A stretch of DNA of 64,000 bases from Sphingomonas abietis (GCF_027625475.1 NZ_CP115174.1:1116001-1180000), one strand, 5' to 3'. Counted from the first letter of the stretch, positions 20,621 through 30,499 are shown. Numbers and translations: made by a program. The notes: generated by a model not told the origin, from the letters alone.

Positions 20621-21388
20621 TCAGCCGGCCGGGAAGAAGCCGATATAGTCGGAAGCCCCGGCGTCTCCGTCCGCCGCCAACAGGGATTGGGCGCCGGCGG
20701 CCTCGAGCATCGCGATAGTCGCCGAGCGGTTCGATGCCACCGTCCAGGCGACGGATCTAAACGGCCGTGCATTCTCCAGCCCGGCGAGGGCGGCGCGTAA
20801 CGCGGCCGGGTTGGGACTATGGGCGACATAGCCTTCGTTGCCCAGCGCCGCGACCGCGATGCCGAGATCGGCGCAGAGCCGCTCCTTCGCCCGGCCATCC
20901 TCGATCGAGGTGGCGCGCGCCGCCGCGACGATCGCCACGGTTTCGGGCGCGACCGCCTCGCCATTGCGGGCGAGCAGCGGGTTGGCGTCGTTCCAGGCCT
21001 CGGGCGGGCAGGCCTTGCCGGCGGGCTTGAGCACCGCGAACGGGTTCATCTCGGCCGGATAGATGCGACAGACGCGCGGCCGCTCCGCATAATTGCCGCA
21101 GCGCATGTCGGGCAGCAGGAACGGGCAGGGGCCGGCGAAGGCCGCGACCAATGTCACCATGATCCGCACCGGCAGGCCGCCGCTCTGCGCCGCGAAGGTC
21201 CGGGCCCGCCGATAATGGCCGAGCGCGTCGCCGTCCGCCGGTTCCTCGGGCCACGGATGGGCCTCGCACATCAGCTGCACGGTGCCGCCCTTGTCCAGCC
21301 AGAGCCGCGCTTCGGCGAGGCTGAGCGGCAGGCGCAGGCCGTGGCAGCATTGGCCGCACATCGTGCAATCGAAATGAAGATCGCCCAT
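20621..21388 (-). CDS. YkgJ-family cysteine cluster protein
   Basis: 255 residues. The N-terminal FDCTMCGQCCHGLRLPLS and the later GPCPFL, RCGNYAERPRVCRIYP form the conserved cysteine set of the UPF0153/YkgJ family, thought to bind zinc or an Fe-S cluster. The C-terminal half (residues about 130-255) has no motif I recognise. It converges on the Anbu gene with 7 bases between stops. Function unknown. Confidence 0.8.
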   Translation of the reverse strand: MGDLHFDCTMCGQCCHGLRLPLSLAEARLWLDKGGTVQLMCEAHPWPEEPADGDALGHYRRARTFAAQSGGLPVRIMVTLVAAFAGPCPFLLPDMRCGNYAERPRVCRIYPAEMNPFAVLKPAGKACPPEAWNDANPLLARNGEAVAPETVAIVAAARATSIEDGRAKERLCADLGIAVAALGNEGYVAHSPNPAALRAALAGLENARPFRSVAWTVASNRSATIAMLEAAGAQSLLAADGDAGASDYIGFFPAG

Positions 21389-21468
21389 CGCACGCCTCTC
21401 GCCGGGCCGAGGCCGGCCTCCTGCCTGGCTTCGGTCTCCGAACGTCCGTGGTTACAGCGAAAGCGCGA

Positions 21469-23001
21469 TCAGACGAACCACATAACGAACGCGCCGGCGG
21501 CGGCGGCGGCGATCGCGGCGACGGCGGCATAGCGCCAGCCCCCGCCGACGCGGATCACCTGCACCTCGGGCAAGGGCGGCGGTGGCGGCGCGGCGCCGGG
21601 CGCCGGGAAGGCGCGATCGATGCGCTCGATCAGATCGGGCACGCGGCGGATCAGCCGGCCGATCTCCAGCATCCGATCGGCGAGAAAGGCTTCCGGGCCG
21701 AGTTCGCCGCGCAGCCATTCGCGCACGAACGGGGCGGCGACGTCCCACATGTTGATGTCGGGATCGAGGCTGGTGGCGACGCCCTCGACCATCACCATCG
21801 TCTTCTGGAGCAGCAGCAGATGCGGCTGCACCGGCATGTCGAAATCGCGGGTGATCGAGAACAGCCCGTCGAGCATCTGCCCGATCGAGATGTCCTTGAC
21901 CGGCAGCCCGCGGATCGGCTCGCCCACCGCCCTGAGCGCGGTCGCGAACTCGGCGAGATTGTGGTGGGAGGGGACATAGCCCGCCTCGAAATGAATCTCG
22001 GCGACGCGCGCGTAATTGCCGGTGATCAGGCCGTGGAGGATCTCGGCCAGCCACAGCCGCGCCTGGCGGTTGATCCGCCCCATGATGCCGAAGTCGATCG
22101 CCGCCAGCCGGCCATCGGCGAGCGCGAACAGATTGCCCTGGTGGAGGTCGGCATGGAAGAAGCCGTCGGCGATCGCCTGGCGCAGGAAGACGCGGACCAA
22201 GGTGCCCGCGATCAGCCGCGGATCATGCCCGGCGGCGACCAGCGCGCTGCGGTCGGAGAGCTTGACGCCATCCAGCCATTCGAGCGTCATCACCCGGCGC
22301 GCGGTGCGCTGCCAGTCGATATGCGGGACGTGGAAGCCGGGTTCGGCCTCCATCCCGCGGGAGAGTTCGGACGCGGACGCCGCCTCGCGGCGCAGATCGA
22401 GTTCGCGCGCGGTCCACTGCTTGAAGGTCGCGACGACGAGGCGCGGGCGCAGGCGGGCGATCTCGCCGGCCATGCCCTCGGCCTGTGCGGCGGCCCATTC
22501 ATAGGTGTCGATGGCGCGGGCGAAATCCTGTTCGACGCCGGGGCGCAGCACCTTGACCGCGACATGGCGGCCATCGGTGGTGACGGCGCGGTGGACCTGC
22601 GCGATCGACGCGGCGCCGACCGGCTTTTCGTCGATCGAGGCGTAGAGTTGCTCGATCGGGCGGCCGAGCGCCTGCTCGATCGACGCCTTGATCAGCGGGA
22701 AGGGGACCGGCGGCACCGCATCCTGCAGCCGGTAGAGATCGATCGCCGCCGCCTCGCCGACCAGATCGGGCCGGGTCGCGAGCGCCTGGCCGAATTTGAT
22801 CGCGGCGGGGCCGATCGCCTCCAGCGCGTCGGCGTAGCGCGGCTCCTTCGGCACGCGCGCGCCGATCCGGGCGATGCGGACCAGGCGGCGCAGCGGCGCC
22901 GGCGTCAGCGGATCGCGCTCGATGCCGATCAGCGCGCCGTGGCGGGCGAGCGTCCGCCCCCAGCGCAGCAGCCGGGACAGATGGACGGCGGTGGAGGTCA
23001 A
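21469..23001 (-). CDS. ubiB: Ubiquinone biosynthesis ATPase/kinase-like protein UbiB
   Basis: 510 residues. ABC1/ADCK family: the KxGQ motif is in AAIKFGQALATRPDL, the lysine in HVAVKVLRPG, and the loops are DLHQGNLFAL and AIDFGIMG. The C-terminus is two hydrophobic segments, the last ending YAAVAAIAAAAAGAF, which anchor it in the inner membrane. UbiB is needed for quinone hydroxylation steps and probably extracts lipid intermediates. The start ATG overlaps the ubiE stop (ATGA). Confidence 0.93.
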   Translation of the reverse strand: MTSTAVHLSRLLRWGRTLARHGALIGIERDPLTPAPLRRLVRIARIGARVPKEPRYADALEAIGPAAIKFGQALATRPDLVGEAAAIDLYRLQDAVPPVPFPLIKASIEQALGRPIEQLYASIDEKPVGAASIAQVHRAVTTDGRHVAVKVLRPGVEQDFARAIDTYEWAAAQAEGMAGEIARLRPRLVVATFKQWTARELDLRREAASASELSRGMEAEPGFHVPHIDWQRTARRVMTLEWLDGVKLSDRSALVAAGHDPRLIAGTLVRVFLRQAIADGFFHADLHQGNLFALADGRLAAIDFGIMGRINRQARLWLAEILHGLITGNYARVAEIHFEAGYVPSHHNLAEFATALRAVGEPIRGLPVKDISIGQMLDGLFSITRDFDMPVQPHLLLLQKTMVMVEGVATSLDPDINMWDVAAPFVREWLRGELGPEAFLADRMLEIGRLIRRVPDLIERIDRAFPAPGAAPPPPPLPEVQVIRVGGGWRYAAVAAIAAAAAGAFVMWFV

Positions 23002-23732
23002 ATCTTCCAGCCGCTGTGGATCGCCACCAGCCCGCCCAGGATCGGCTCGACCTTCGCCTGCACGAAACCGGCCTCGCCGATCATCGCCTTGAAGGTCGGC
23101 ATGTCGGGGAAGCGGCGGATCGATTCGATCAGATAACGATAGCTGTCCTCGTCATGCGCGACGAGCTTGCCGATCTGGGGCACCAGCTTGTGCGAATAGG
23201 CGTCGTAGACCTCCTTGAAGCCCGGCCAGGTCGTCGTCGAGAATTCCAGGCAATAGAAGCGCCCGCCGCGCTTCAGCACCCTGTGGGCCTCCCTGAGCGC
23301 CTTGGGGATGTCGGTCACGTTCCGGATGCCGAAGGCGATGGTGTAGGCGTCGAACTGCTTGTCGCCGAAGGACAGCGTCTCGGCATTCTCCTCGGCCCAG
23401 AGCAGACCGTCGAGGCCCTTCTTCTTGGCGCGCTCCATGCCGACGCCGAGCATCGACGGGTTGATGTCTGCCACCGTCACGTCGGCGCCCTGCTTGGCCA
23501 TGCGGAAGGCGATGTCGCCGGTGCCGCCGGCCATGTCGAGGATCGCCTCGCCCTGGCGCGGCTTCACCCGCCGGACGAACTGGTCCTTCCACAGACGATG
23601 CATCCCGCCCGACATCGCGTCGTTCATGATGTCGTAGCGTTGCGCCACGCGGGCGAACACGTCGCCCACCATCTTGGTTTTCTCTTCGGGGGCTACTTCG
23701 CTGTAGCCGAACGAGACGGTATCGTTGGTCAT
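22998..23732 (-). CDS. ubiE: Ubiquinone/menaquinone C-methyltransferase UbiE
   Basis: 244 residues. It methylates the benzoquinol (or naphthoquinol) ring using SAM. Family signatures: VFARVAQRYDIMNDAMSGG, motif I LDMAGGTGDIAFR, IAFGIRNVTD and RVLKRGGRFYCLEFS. It forms a two-gene operon with ubiB and diverges from mutM over 60 bases, a conserved alphaproteobacterial arrangement next to dnaA. Confidence 0.96.
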   Translation of the reverse strand: MTNDTVSFGYSEVAPEEKTKMVGDVFARVAQRYDIMNDAMSGGMHRLWKDQFVRRVKPRQGEAILDMAGGTGDIAFRMAKQGADVTVADINPSMLGVGMERAKKKGLDGLLWAEENAETLSFGDKQFDAYTIAFGIRNVTDIPKALREAHRVLKRGGRFYCLEFSTTTWPGFKEVYDAYSHKLVPQIGKLVAHDEDSYRYLIESIRRFPDMPTFKAMIGEAGFVQAKVEPILGGLVAIHSGWKI

Positions 23733-23792
23733 GCCTTGGCGCTTAGCCTTGGCTTGTGGCGGGCGCAATTCGATCCTAGCTGTAGACGCGAA

Positions 23793-24605
23793 ATGCCCGA
23801 GCTTCCCGAAGTCGAAACCACCGTGCGTGGGCTGGAGAGCGTGCTCGACGGCCAGGTGCTCACCCTTGTGGAGACGCGCCGTGCCGATCTGCGCCGCGCC
23901 TTCCCGCCCGATCTGCGCCAGCGGCTGACCGGCGCGCGGGTGACGGGGCTGGGGCGGCGGGCCAAATATGGCCTCGTCCACACCGATCGCGGCGACACCA
24001 TGGTGTTCCATCTCGGCATGTCGGGCCGCTGGCGGGTCGACCCCGACGCGCTGGGCACGCACGACCATCTCGTGCTGGAGACCGAGGAGGGCAGGCGGCT
24101 GTCGCTGGCCGATCCGCGCCGCTTCGGTTCGGTCGACCTGCTCGAGACCGAGCGGCTGGCCGCATGGCCGGCCTTCGCCGCGCTCGGGCCGGAGCCGTTG
24201 GGCGACGATTTCCACGCCGCGCAACTGGCGGCGGCGCTCCACGGCCGGATCGCGCCGATCAAGGCGATGCTGCTCGACCAGCGGATCGTGGCGGGACTCG
24301 GCAACATCTATGTGTGCGAGGCGCTCAACATCGCGCGAATCCCGCCAACTAGGCCGGCGGGCAAGGTCTCCAGGCCGAAGCTGGTCGCGCTGGTCGAGGC
24401 GGTGCGCGCGGTGCTGACCGAGGCGATCGCCGCCGGCGGATCGACGCTGCGCGATTATGCCCGGCCCGACGGCGAACTCGGCTATTTCTCCAAGCAGTTC
24501 CGCGTCTATGGCCGCGAAGGCGAGGCCTGCCCGTGCGGCGGCGTGGTCGAACGGCGGATCGATTCCGGCCGATCCACCTTTCATTGCCGCGCCTGCCAGC
24601 GTTGA
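23793..24605 (+). CDS. mutM: Formamidopyrimidine-DNA glycosylase
   Basis: 270 residues. Removes 8-oxoguanine and ring-opened purines. The catalytic Pro2-Glu3 is in MPELPEVETT, Lys is in GRRAKYGLV, and the H2TH region ends with QRIVAGLGNIYVCEALN. The C-terminal zinc finger reads CPC...CRAC; the first cysteine pair is spaced CxC rather than the usual CxxC. ATG at 23793 is fixed because the N-terminal Pro must follow Met. Confidence 0.95.
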   Translation: MPELPEVETTVRGLESVLDGQVLTLVETRRADLRRAFPPDLRQRLTGARVTGLGRRAKYGLVHTDRGDTMVFHLGMSGRWRVDPDALGTHDHLVLETEEGRRLSLADPRRFGSVDLLETERLAAWPAFAALGPEPLGDDFHAAQLAAALHGRIAPIKAMLLDQRIVAGLGNIYVCEALNIARIPPTRPAGKVSRPKLVALVEAVRAVLTEAIAAGGSTLRDYARPDGELGYFSKQFRVYGREGEACPCGGVVERRIDSGRSTFHCRACQR

Positions 24606-24710
24606 CGGCGGGAACAGTTGACGAATCTCCCCGGCATCAGTAGAGGCCGCGTCTTCCCGGTGCGGGTCCGCCTGTGCCGCCATCCCTTTTGAGCAGGTTC
24701 GAGGACACAC

Positions 24711-24974
24711 ATGGCGAACACGCCGCAAGCCAAGAAGCGCATCCGGCGCAACGATCGTCGCAAGGTCATCAACGGAGCGCGCGTCAGCCGTATCCGTACC
24801 TTCATCAAGAAGGTCGAAGCCGCGATCGTCGCCGGCGACAAGGACGCCGCCGCGACGGCGCTGAAGATCGCACAGCCCGAGATGCAGCGTGGCGTGTCCA
24901 AGGGCGTGCTGCACAAGAACACCGTGGCGCGCAAATATTCGCGCCTGACCAAGGCGGTCGCTTCGCTCGGCTGA
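24711..24974 (+). CDS. rpsT: 30S ribosomal protein S20
   Basis: 87 residues, normal length, very rich in Lys/Arg/Ala ([20 protein letters not shown]). Helical bundle that binds the 5' domain of 16S rRNA. It lies between mutM and dnaA, as in many alphaproteobacteria, and is followed by a strong intrinsic terminator. Confidence 0.97.
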   Translation: MANTPQAKKRIRRNDRRKVINGARVSRIRTFIKKVEAAIVAGDKDAAATALKIAQPEMQRGVSKGVLHKNTVARKYSRLTKAVASLG

Positions 24975-24997
24975 GCGACCCGTTAACCATTGGTCTT

Positions 24998-25033
24998 AAA
25001 GGCCCGCCGGTCCCCGTGATCGGCGGGCCTTTT
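24998..25033 (+). terminator. Intrinsic terminator of rpsT
   Basis: AAAGGCCCGCCG and CGGCGGGCCTTTT form a 12-bp stem with about ten loop bases and a T run. The structure is symmetrical but no gene reads towards it from the right. Confidence 0.9.
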
Positions 25034-25390
25034 GCATGACAAAAGCATGACCGAGGAAAGTCGAGCATTTCCCGCGATTCGCGCGATATGACCGTTTAGC
25101 GAAAAAGTTAATGCGCTGAAAAACCCCGGAAAATGGGGGTTTTACCGGAATCCGCCACCTTTGGCTGTCAAGCGTGTATATTTCAGTCGGGTGACGGTTC
25201 TTCGCTTGCCCGGGGGGCGCCCGGCTTCCTAGAAAGACCCTCCCGGCGACGTCGAATCGCTTCGACATTTCTGCCGGGGACCAAATTTTTTAGTGCCATC
25301 CATAGCCGGGGCACGGGGGTGTTTCCGGCGCTGGGGAAGTTATGTCTGCATGAGGTCCGGAACTCGGATTTCCGGACGGGGGAGAAGTGC
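25034..25390 (+). promoter_or_regulatory. dnaA leader/promoter region, about 360 bases without a gene
   Basis: Contains a hairpin at 25119-25144 (AAAACCCC/GGGGGTTTT) and a long leader ending in GGGGGAGAAG before dnaA. No exact DnaA box (TTATCCACA) and no TTAA-N7-TTAA CtrA box is present, so this is unlikely to be the origin. Promoter elements cannot be assigned with confidence. Confidence 0.4.
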
Positions 25391-26797
25391 GTGAACCAGG
25401 CTGTCGGGACGGTGGGAGCGATGCATGTCACGATCGATGATCCAATCGAACTGGCGTGGGAATCGATCCGCTCGGGCCTGCGCCGCGATTGTGGCGCCCG
25501 CACCTTCGACAATTGGCTGAAGCCCTCCCGCCTCGCCGGCTTCGACGAGGATGAGGGGCTGGTGCAGATCGCACTCCCGTCCGAGTTCATGGCGAACTGG
25601 GTGGACACCCATTATGGCGAGCGCCTGCTTCACGCATGGCGCGCGCATCTGCCGCAGGTCCGCCGCGTGACGGTGTCCGCCGGCATCGATTCGGTGAAGC
25701 CGGCGCTGTTCACCGTCGCCCCCGTGATCGAGCCGGAGCAGGACGATTCGGTCGAGCCGACCGGCACCGTCGAGGGCATCCAGCTCGAGGCCCGCTACAC
25801 CTTCGACAGCTTCGTCACCGGCAAGGCCAACGAAGTCGCCTACAACGCCGCGCGCACCGTGGCGGAAGGCGGCGCGCTGACCTTCAACCCGCTGTTCCTC
25901 CATGGCGGCACCGGGCTCGGCAAGACCCACCTGATGCACGCGATCGGCCATGAATATCGCCGCCATGTGCCGAAGGCGAAGATCGTCTACATGTCGGCCG
26001 AGAAGTTCATGTTCGAGTTTGTCGGTGCGCTGCGCGCCAAGGACACGCACAACTTCAAGCAGCGCCTGCGCTCGGCCGACCTGCTGATGATCGACGACGT
26101 CCAGTTCATCGCCGGCAAGGACTCCACCCAGGAGGAGTTCTTCCACACGATGAACGAGATCATCTCGGCCGGTAAGCGGCTGGTGATCACCGCCGATCGC
26201 TCGCCGCAGGATCTGGAAGGGATCGAAGCCCGTATCCTCTCGCGGCTGAGCTGGGGGCTGGTCGCCGACGTCAATCCGGCCGACTTCGAGCTTCGCCTCG
26301 CGATCATCTCGCGCAAGCTCGAGAGCATGCCGCAGGTCAGCGTCTCGCAGGAGGTGCAGCTGTTCCTCGCCAAGCGGATCGCGTCCAACGTCCGCGAACT
26401 GGAAGGCGCGCTCAACCGCGTGATCGCTTACGCGATGCTGTCGAACCGGCCGATCGACGTCGCCTTCGTGGAGGAGACGCTCACCGACGTGCTGCGTGCC
26501 CACCAGCGTCGCATCACCATCGACGAGATCCAGCGCAAGGTGTCGGACCATTTCCGCATCCGCCAGTCCGAGATGACCTCGGCCCGGCGCGCGCGCGAAG
26601 TCGCCCGGCCGCGCCAGATCGCGATGTATCTCGCCAAGCAGCTGACGCCGCGTTCGCTGCCCGAGATCGGCCGTCGCTTCGGCGGGCGCGATCACACCAC
26701 GGTGATCCACGCGGTCAAGCAGATCGAGAAGCTCCGCAAGGCGGATGCCGAGATCGATGCCGACGTGCGCCTGCTGCTGCGCCAGCTGGAAGGCTGA
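25391..26797 (+). CDS. dnaA: Chromosomal replication initiator DnaA
   Basis: 468 residues from GTG 25391, which has GGGGAG 6 bases upstream; ATG 25421 (MHVTIDDPIELAW, 458 residues) is the alternative but its purine stretch is only 2 bases away. Domain I (residues 15-90) ends in FMANWVDTHYGERLL. AAA+ domain III has Walker A GGTGLGKTHL (Lys178) and Walker B LLMIDDVQFI. Domain IV has the DNA-binding signature GGRDHTTVIHA. It binds DnaA boxes and opens the origin. The long leader suggests growth-dependent control. Confidence 0.97.
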   Translation: MNQAVGTVGAMHVTIDDPIELAWESIRSGLRRDCGARTFDNWLKPSRLAGFDEDEGLVQIALPSEFMANWVDTHYGERLLHAWRAHLPQVRRVTVSAGIDSVKPALFTVAPVIEPEQDDSVEPTGTVEGIQLEARYTFDSFVTGKANEVAYNAARTVAEGGALTFNPLFLHGGTGLGKTHLMHAIGHEYRRHVPKAKIVYMSAEKFMFEFVGALRAKDTHNFKQRLRSADLLMIDDVQFIAGKDSTQEEFFHTMNEIISAGKRLVITADRSPQDLEGIEARILSRLSWGLVADVNPADFELRLAIISRKLESMPQVSVSQEVQLFLAKRIASNVRELEGALNRVIAYAMLSNRPIDVAFVEETLTDVLRAHQRRITIDEIQRKVSDHFRIRQSEMTSARRAREVARPRQIAMYLAKQLTPRSLPEIGRRFGGRDHTTVIHAVKQIEKLRKADAEIDADVRLLLRQLEG

Positions 26798-26889
26798 TCC
26801 CGCGTCGATGAATGGCGCGCCGGCACGGGCGCGGCATAACGAACCGGGGCCGAGCGCTACCGCCGCCGCCGGCACGTGACGGACACACA

Positions 26890-26924
26890 AAAAAGGCGCC
26901 CGGTCTGGGACCGGGCGCCTTTCC
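26890..26924. terminator. Bidirectional terminator between dnaA and the DUF4136-like gene
   Basis: AGGCGCCCGGTC and GACCGGGCGCCT form a perfect 12-bp stem with a TGG loop. A runs precede and T follows the stem, so it serves the two convergent genes. Confidence 0.9.
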
Positions 26925-26942
26925 TGTGCCTTGTCCGGACGG

Positions 26943-27623
26943 TCAGGAAGCCTTGGGCTTCTGGCGCGGCGGGATGGTGATGCGGATGTCCTGCCCCGAA
27001 TTGCCGGGGAAGCCGGTGAACATCGCGTCGATCAGGTTCGGGACGAGCTGGGTCAGATCGTCGGTGGTCGAATGGGCGCGGGCGCGACCCTCGAACAGCC
27101 GCTTGCCGTCGGACTGGGTGATCGTCATGGCGAGCGAGCTGGAATAGATGGTGTAGCTCTCGACGTCCGGGCAACCGAACGGGCTGTAGGGATCGCCCCA
27201 GCCATAGCCCCAGCCGCGACCGCCCCAGCCGCCGCCCCAACCGCCCCAGCCACCGAAGCCGCCGCCCCAGCCGCCACCCCAGCCACCGCCGAAGCCGCAG
27301 TTGAAGCCGGGCGTGGTCGTGACCTTCTGCTGGCCGCGATCGACGCCGTAGCCGAGCTGGACGATCATGTCGGCAGCGCCACCCGGCGCGGCCTCGCGAT
27401 AGCCGATCTGGGTGAGATGGGCCGCCGCCTCATTGGCATAGGTCGCGAATTCCAGACCACCGCGATCGCGCGCATTGAGCGGCTCGATCCGGAAGGTCTG
27501 GCCCTGCGGCGCGGGAAGCCGCTGGAAGCGCGAGACGTTGGCATGGAAATTCGTGGCGCAGCCACTGACGCCCAGCAGGGCGATCGGGGCAGCAACGGAA
27601 AGCAACAGGCGTTTGATGGTCAT
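26943..27623 (-). CDS. Lipoprotein of the DUF4136 kind with a Gly/Trp-rich insert
   Basis: 226 residues. Signal peptide with lipobox GVSGC (Cys22). Both flanks (FRIEPLNARDRGGLEFATYANEAA and the SDGKRLFEGRARA part) fit the DUF4136 fold. Residues about 110-140 are a run of GGGWGGGWGG-type repeats encoded by 27180-27300, likely grown by slippage. Anchored in an outer or inner membrane leaflet; function unknown. Confidence 0.75.
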   Translation of the reverse strand: MTIKRLLLSVAAPIALLGVSGCATNFHANVSRFQRLPAPQGQTFRIEPLNARDRGGLEFATYANEAAAHLTQIGYREAAPGGAADMIVQLGYGVDRGQQKVTTTPGFNCGFGGGWGGGWGGGFGGWGGWGGGWGGRGWGYGWGDPYSPFGCPDVESYTIYSSSLAMTITQSDGKRLFEGRARAHSTTDDLTQLVPNLIDAMFTGFPGNSGQDIRITIPPRQKPKAS

Positions 27624-27717
27624 GGACGTGCCTCAGTCGCGGAGGATTCCGCATGTCAGGACGTGACGGCCACTCCTCCGCCAACTGTGCTGAATATGCG
27701 TTGAACGTATCGACCTG

Positions 27718-28740
27718 TCATCGAGTTTCGCGTGTCAGCCCCAAAGAAGCGTAGGCGACGGCGACGACCGGCTCGGCCGCGGCGCGGGCCTTGGCGGCGC
27801 CATGCGCGAGAATGCGGTCGAGTTCGCCCGGATCGCGCTCGAGTTCGCTGAGGCGGGCGGAAATCGGCCCCAACGTCTCCACCACCAGCTCGGCGAGCGC
27901 CGGCTTGAACGCGCCGAAGCCCTGGCCCTCGAATCGGGCCAGCACGTCGGCCGCGCCGGTATCGGCGAGTGCCGCATAGATGCCGACCAGATTCTTCGCC
28001 TCGGGTCGCCCCTCCAGGCCCGCCGGATTGGCGGGCAGGGGGTCCGCATCGGTCTTGGCCTTGCGGATCTTGGCGGTGATCGTGTCGGCATCGTCGGTGA
28101 GGTTGATGCGGCTCATGTCCGACGGATCGGACTTGGACATCTTGGCGCTGCCGTCGCGCAGCGACATGATCCGCGCGGCGGAGGCCGGGATCATCGGCTC
28201 GGGCAGCACGAACAGTTCGGTCTCGTAATCGGTGTTGAACTTGGTCGCGATGTCGCGGGCGAGTTCGAGATGCTGCTTCTGGTCCTCGCCGACGGGAACG
28301 TGGGTGGCGCGGTAGATCAGCACGTCGGCGGCCTGGAGCACCGGATAGGCGAACAGCCCGATCGAGGCGCCCTCGCGATTCTTGCCGGACTTTTCCTTGA
28401 ACTGGGTCATGCGGTTCAGCCAGCCGATCCGCGCGGTGCAGTTCAGGATCCAGCCGAGTTCGGCATGGGCGGAGACCGCCGCCTGGTTGAACAGCGTCGA
28501 TTTCGCCGGATCGACGCCGGCGGCGATCAGCGCGGCCGCCATCGAGCGGACGTTCCGCGCCAGTTCCTTCGGATCGTTATAGACCGTGATCGCATGGAGA
28601 TCGGCGAGGAAGAAGAAGCATTCCCCGCCTTCGCGCGCCACCTCGTCCTGCATCCGCACCCAATTGCGGATCGCCCCCAGATAATTGCCGAGGTGAAGGT
28701 TTCCGGTGGGCTGGATGCCCGAGACTACACGTTTGGTCAT
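27718..28740 (-). CDS. trpS: Tryptophanyl-tRNA synthetase
   Basis: 340 residues, class I synthetase of normal size. N-terminal [19 protein letters not shown] carries the HIGH-type motif, and [10 protein letters not shown] the KMSKS loop. It charges tRNA-Trp. It lies immediately downstream of murJ on the same strand with a 33-base gap, so the two may be cotranscribed. Confidence 0.97.
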   Translation of the reverse strand: MTKRVVSGIQPTGNLHLGNYLGAIRNWVRMQDEVAREGGECFFFLADLHAITVYNDPKELARNVRSMAAALIAAGVDPAKSTLFNQAAVSAHAELGWILNCTARIGWLNRMTQFKEKSGKNREGASIGLFAYPVLQAADVLIYRATHVPVGEDQKQHLELARDIATKFNTDYETELFVLPEPMIPASAARIMSLRDGSAKMSKSDPSDMSRINLTDDADTITAKIRKAKTDADPLPANPAGLEGRPEAKNLVGIYAALADTGAADVLARFEGQGFGAFKPALAELVVETLGPISARLSELERDPGELDRILAHGAAKARAAAEPVVAVAYASLGLTRETR

Positions 28741-28773
28741 GGACCGGGCGTGTCGCCCAGCGGTCAGCTCAGG

Positions 28774-30375
28774 TCAAGCGCCGCCTGCCGGCGCCCGCCG
28801 TCGCCGCAGCAGCGCCTTGGTCTCCTGCCAGTCGAACGCGCCGAACAGGAAGGCGCAGCCGAAATAGCAGGCGCAGGCCGGGACGATCAGCAGCAGCAGC
28901 GCCTCGATCCGGGCGAGGAGGTCGCCCCCGGCGTGCGCGGCGGTCCACGGATCGAGCCACAAAAGCAGCGCCGCCATCGCCAGCGTGGCCAGCAACAGGC
29001 GAACCGCACGGCGTTTCAGCTGCGCGTCGATGCTGAAATGGCCGCGCCGGTGCAGCACCCAGTAGAGCAGGCCGACATTGATCCACGCGCAGCTCGCACC
29101 CGAGATGGCGAGCCCGACATAAGAGAGGTTGGTGCCGAACACGAAGAACAGGTTGAGCGCCATGTTGCAGGCCATCTCGGCCATCGCGATCCGCACCGGG
29201 GTCTTGGTGTCGGCCCGCGCGTAGAAGCCCGGCGTGAACACCTTGATGAGAATGTAGGCGGGCAGGCCGCAGGAGAAGGCGGTGAGCACGGCCGCCGAGG
29301 CGTGGGTGTCGTGCGCGGTGAAGGCGCCGGTCTGGAACAGCGCGCGGATCATCGTCGTCGCGCCGATCATCAGCCCGGCGGTGGCGGGCAGGGTGAGCAG
29401 CAGTGACAATTCGATCGCGCGGTTCTGGGTGTGGATCGCGGCCTTGCCGTCGCCGGCGCCGATCTGGCGCGAGATCACCGGCAGGATCGCGGTGCCGACG
29501 CCGATGCCGACCAGTGCCAGCGGCAGCTGGTTCAGCCGGTCGGCATAATAGATGTAGGACACCGAGCCCGAGGGCAGGAAGCCCGCCGCCAGCATGGTGA
29601 TGACGAGCAGGTTGAACTGGATCGCGCCGGCGCCGATCGCCGCCGGCCAGATGATCGCCAGCAGTTTCTTCACCTCGGGATTGAGCGTCGGCCGCTTGAG
29701 CCGGAGCGTCACGCCGGCCGATCGCGCGGCGAGGATCAGCCAGATCAGCTGCGCCACCCCCGATACCGTGACCGCGATCGCCTGGGTATGGGCGATGTCC
29801 GTCGGGGTGTTGCCCCGGAAGAACACCAAGGCCGCGATCATGCAGATGTTGAGCAGCACCGGCGCCGCCGCATTCACCCAGAAGCGGTTCATCGAGTTCA
29901 TGATGCCGCCCATCAGCGACACCAGGCTGATCAGCGCCAGATAGGGGAAGGTGATCTGGGTCAGCTGGACGGCGAGGTCGAATTTCTCGGGGCCGCCGCC
30001 CTCCTTGAAGCCGAAGGTGATCAGCCAGACGATCGGCCGCGGAAAGGCGATCATGATCGTCGTGAACATGGCGAGGAAGGGGAACAGCACCGAGAGCACA
30101 TTCTCGGCGAAGCGCAGCCCCTCGGGCAGCCCCTCGTGACCTTCGGCCTCGGCCTGGCCGACGACGCGGTTGAACATCGGCACGAAGGCGGCCGAGAAGG
30201 CGCCCTCGGCGAACAGCGCGCGGAACAGGTTGGGCAGCCGCCACGCGACCAGGAAGGCGTCGTTGGCGAAGCCTGCGCCGACGAAATGCGCCATCAGCTG
30301 ATCGCGCACGAAGCCGAGGACGCGGCTGACCAGGGTCAGCCCGCCGATCGTCGCGGTGTTCCTGACGAGGCTCAC
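28774..30375 (-). CDS. murJ: Lipid II flippase MurJ
   Basis: 533 residues with about 14 hydrophobic helices. The N-terminus MSLVRNTATIGGLTLVSRVLGFVRD and NLFRALFAEGAFSAAFVP are MurJ signatures. It flips lipid II across the inner membrane for peptidoglycan synthesis. Its ATG at 30375 lies 43 bases from a family-1 repeat. Confidence 0.95.
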   Translation of the reverse strand: MSLVRNTATIGGLTLVSRVLGFVRDQLMAHFVGAGFANDAFLVAWRLPNLFRALFAEGAFSAAFVPMFNRVVGQAEAEGHEGLPEGLRFAENVLSVLFPFLAMFTTIMIAFPRPIVWLITFGFKEGGGPEKFDLAVQLTQITFPYLALISLVSLMGGIMNSMNRFWVNAAAPVLLNICMIAALVFFRGNTPTDIAHTQAIAVTVSGVAQLIWLILAARSAGVTLRLKRPTLNPEVKKLLAIIWPAAIGAGAIQFNLLVITMLAAGFLPSGSVSYIYYADRLNQLPLALVGIGVGTAILPVISRQIGAGDGKAAIHTQNRAIELSLLLTLPATAGLMIGATTMIRALFQTGAFTAHDTHASAAVLTAFSCGLPAYILIKVFTPGFYARADTKTPVRIAMAEMACNMALNLFFVFGTNLSYVGLAISGASCAWINVGLLYWVLHRRGHFSIDAQLKRRAVRLLLATLAMAALLLWLDPWTAAHAGGDLLARIEALLLLIVPACACYFGCAFLFGAFDWQETKALLRRRRAPAGGA

Positions 30376-30417
30376 GCGAGGAGCGCCATCGCCAGGGTTA
30401 GGCCATGAGCCTCGATA

Positions 30418-30499
30418 CCGTTCGTCCTGAGCATAGTCGAAGGACGTGCTGCACGCGCTGCATTCGGGGCACGTCCTTCGACAGGCTCAGGACGAACGG
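30418..30499. repeat. Family-1 palindromic repeat, copy 5 (best preserved)
   Basis: CCGTTCGTCCTGAGCATAGT and the inverted GGCTCAGGACGAACGG flank inner arms GAAGGACGTGC/GCACGTCCTTC. It lies in the 158-base gap between murJ (5' side) and secB (3' side). Confidence 0.95.

Noticed and set aside
25034..25390. Replication origin beside dnaA
   Set aside because: No TTATCCACA boxes or AT-rich unwinding region; alphaproteobacterial origins are usually away from dnaA.
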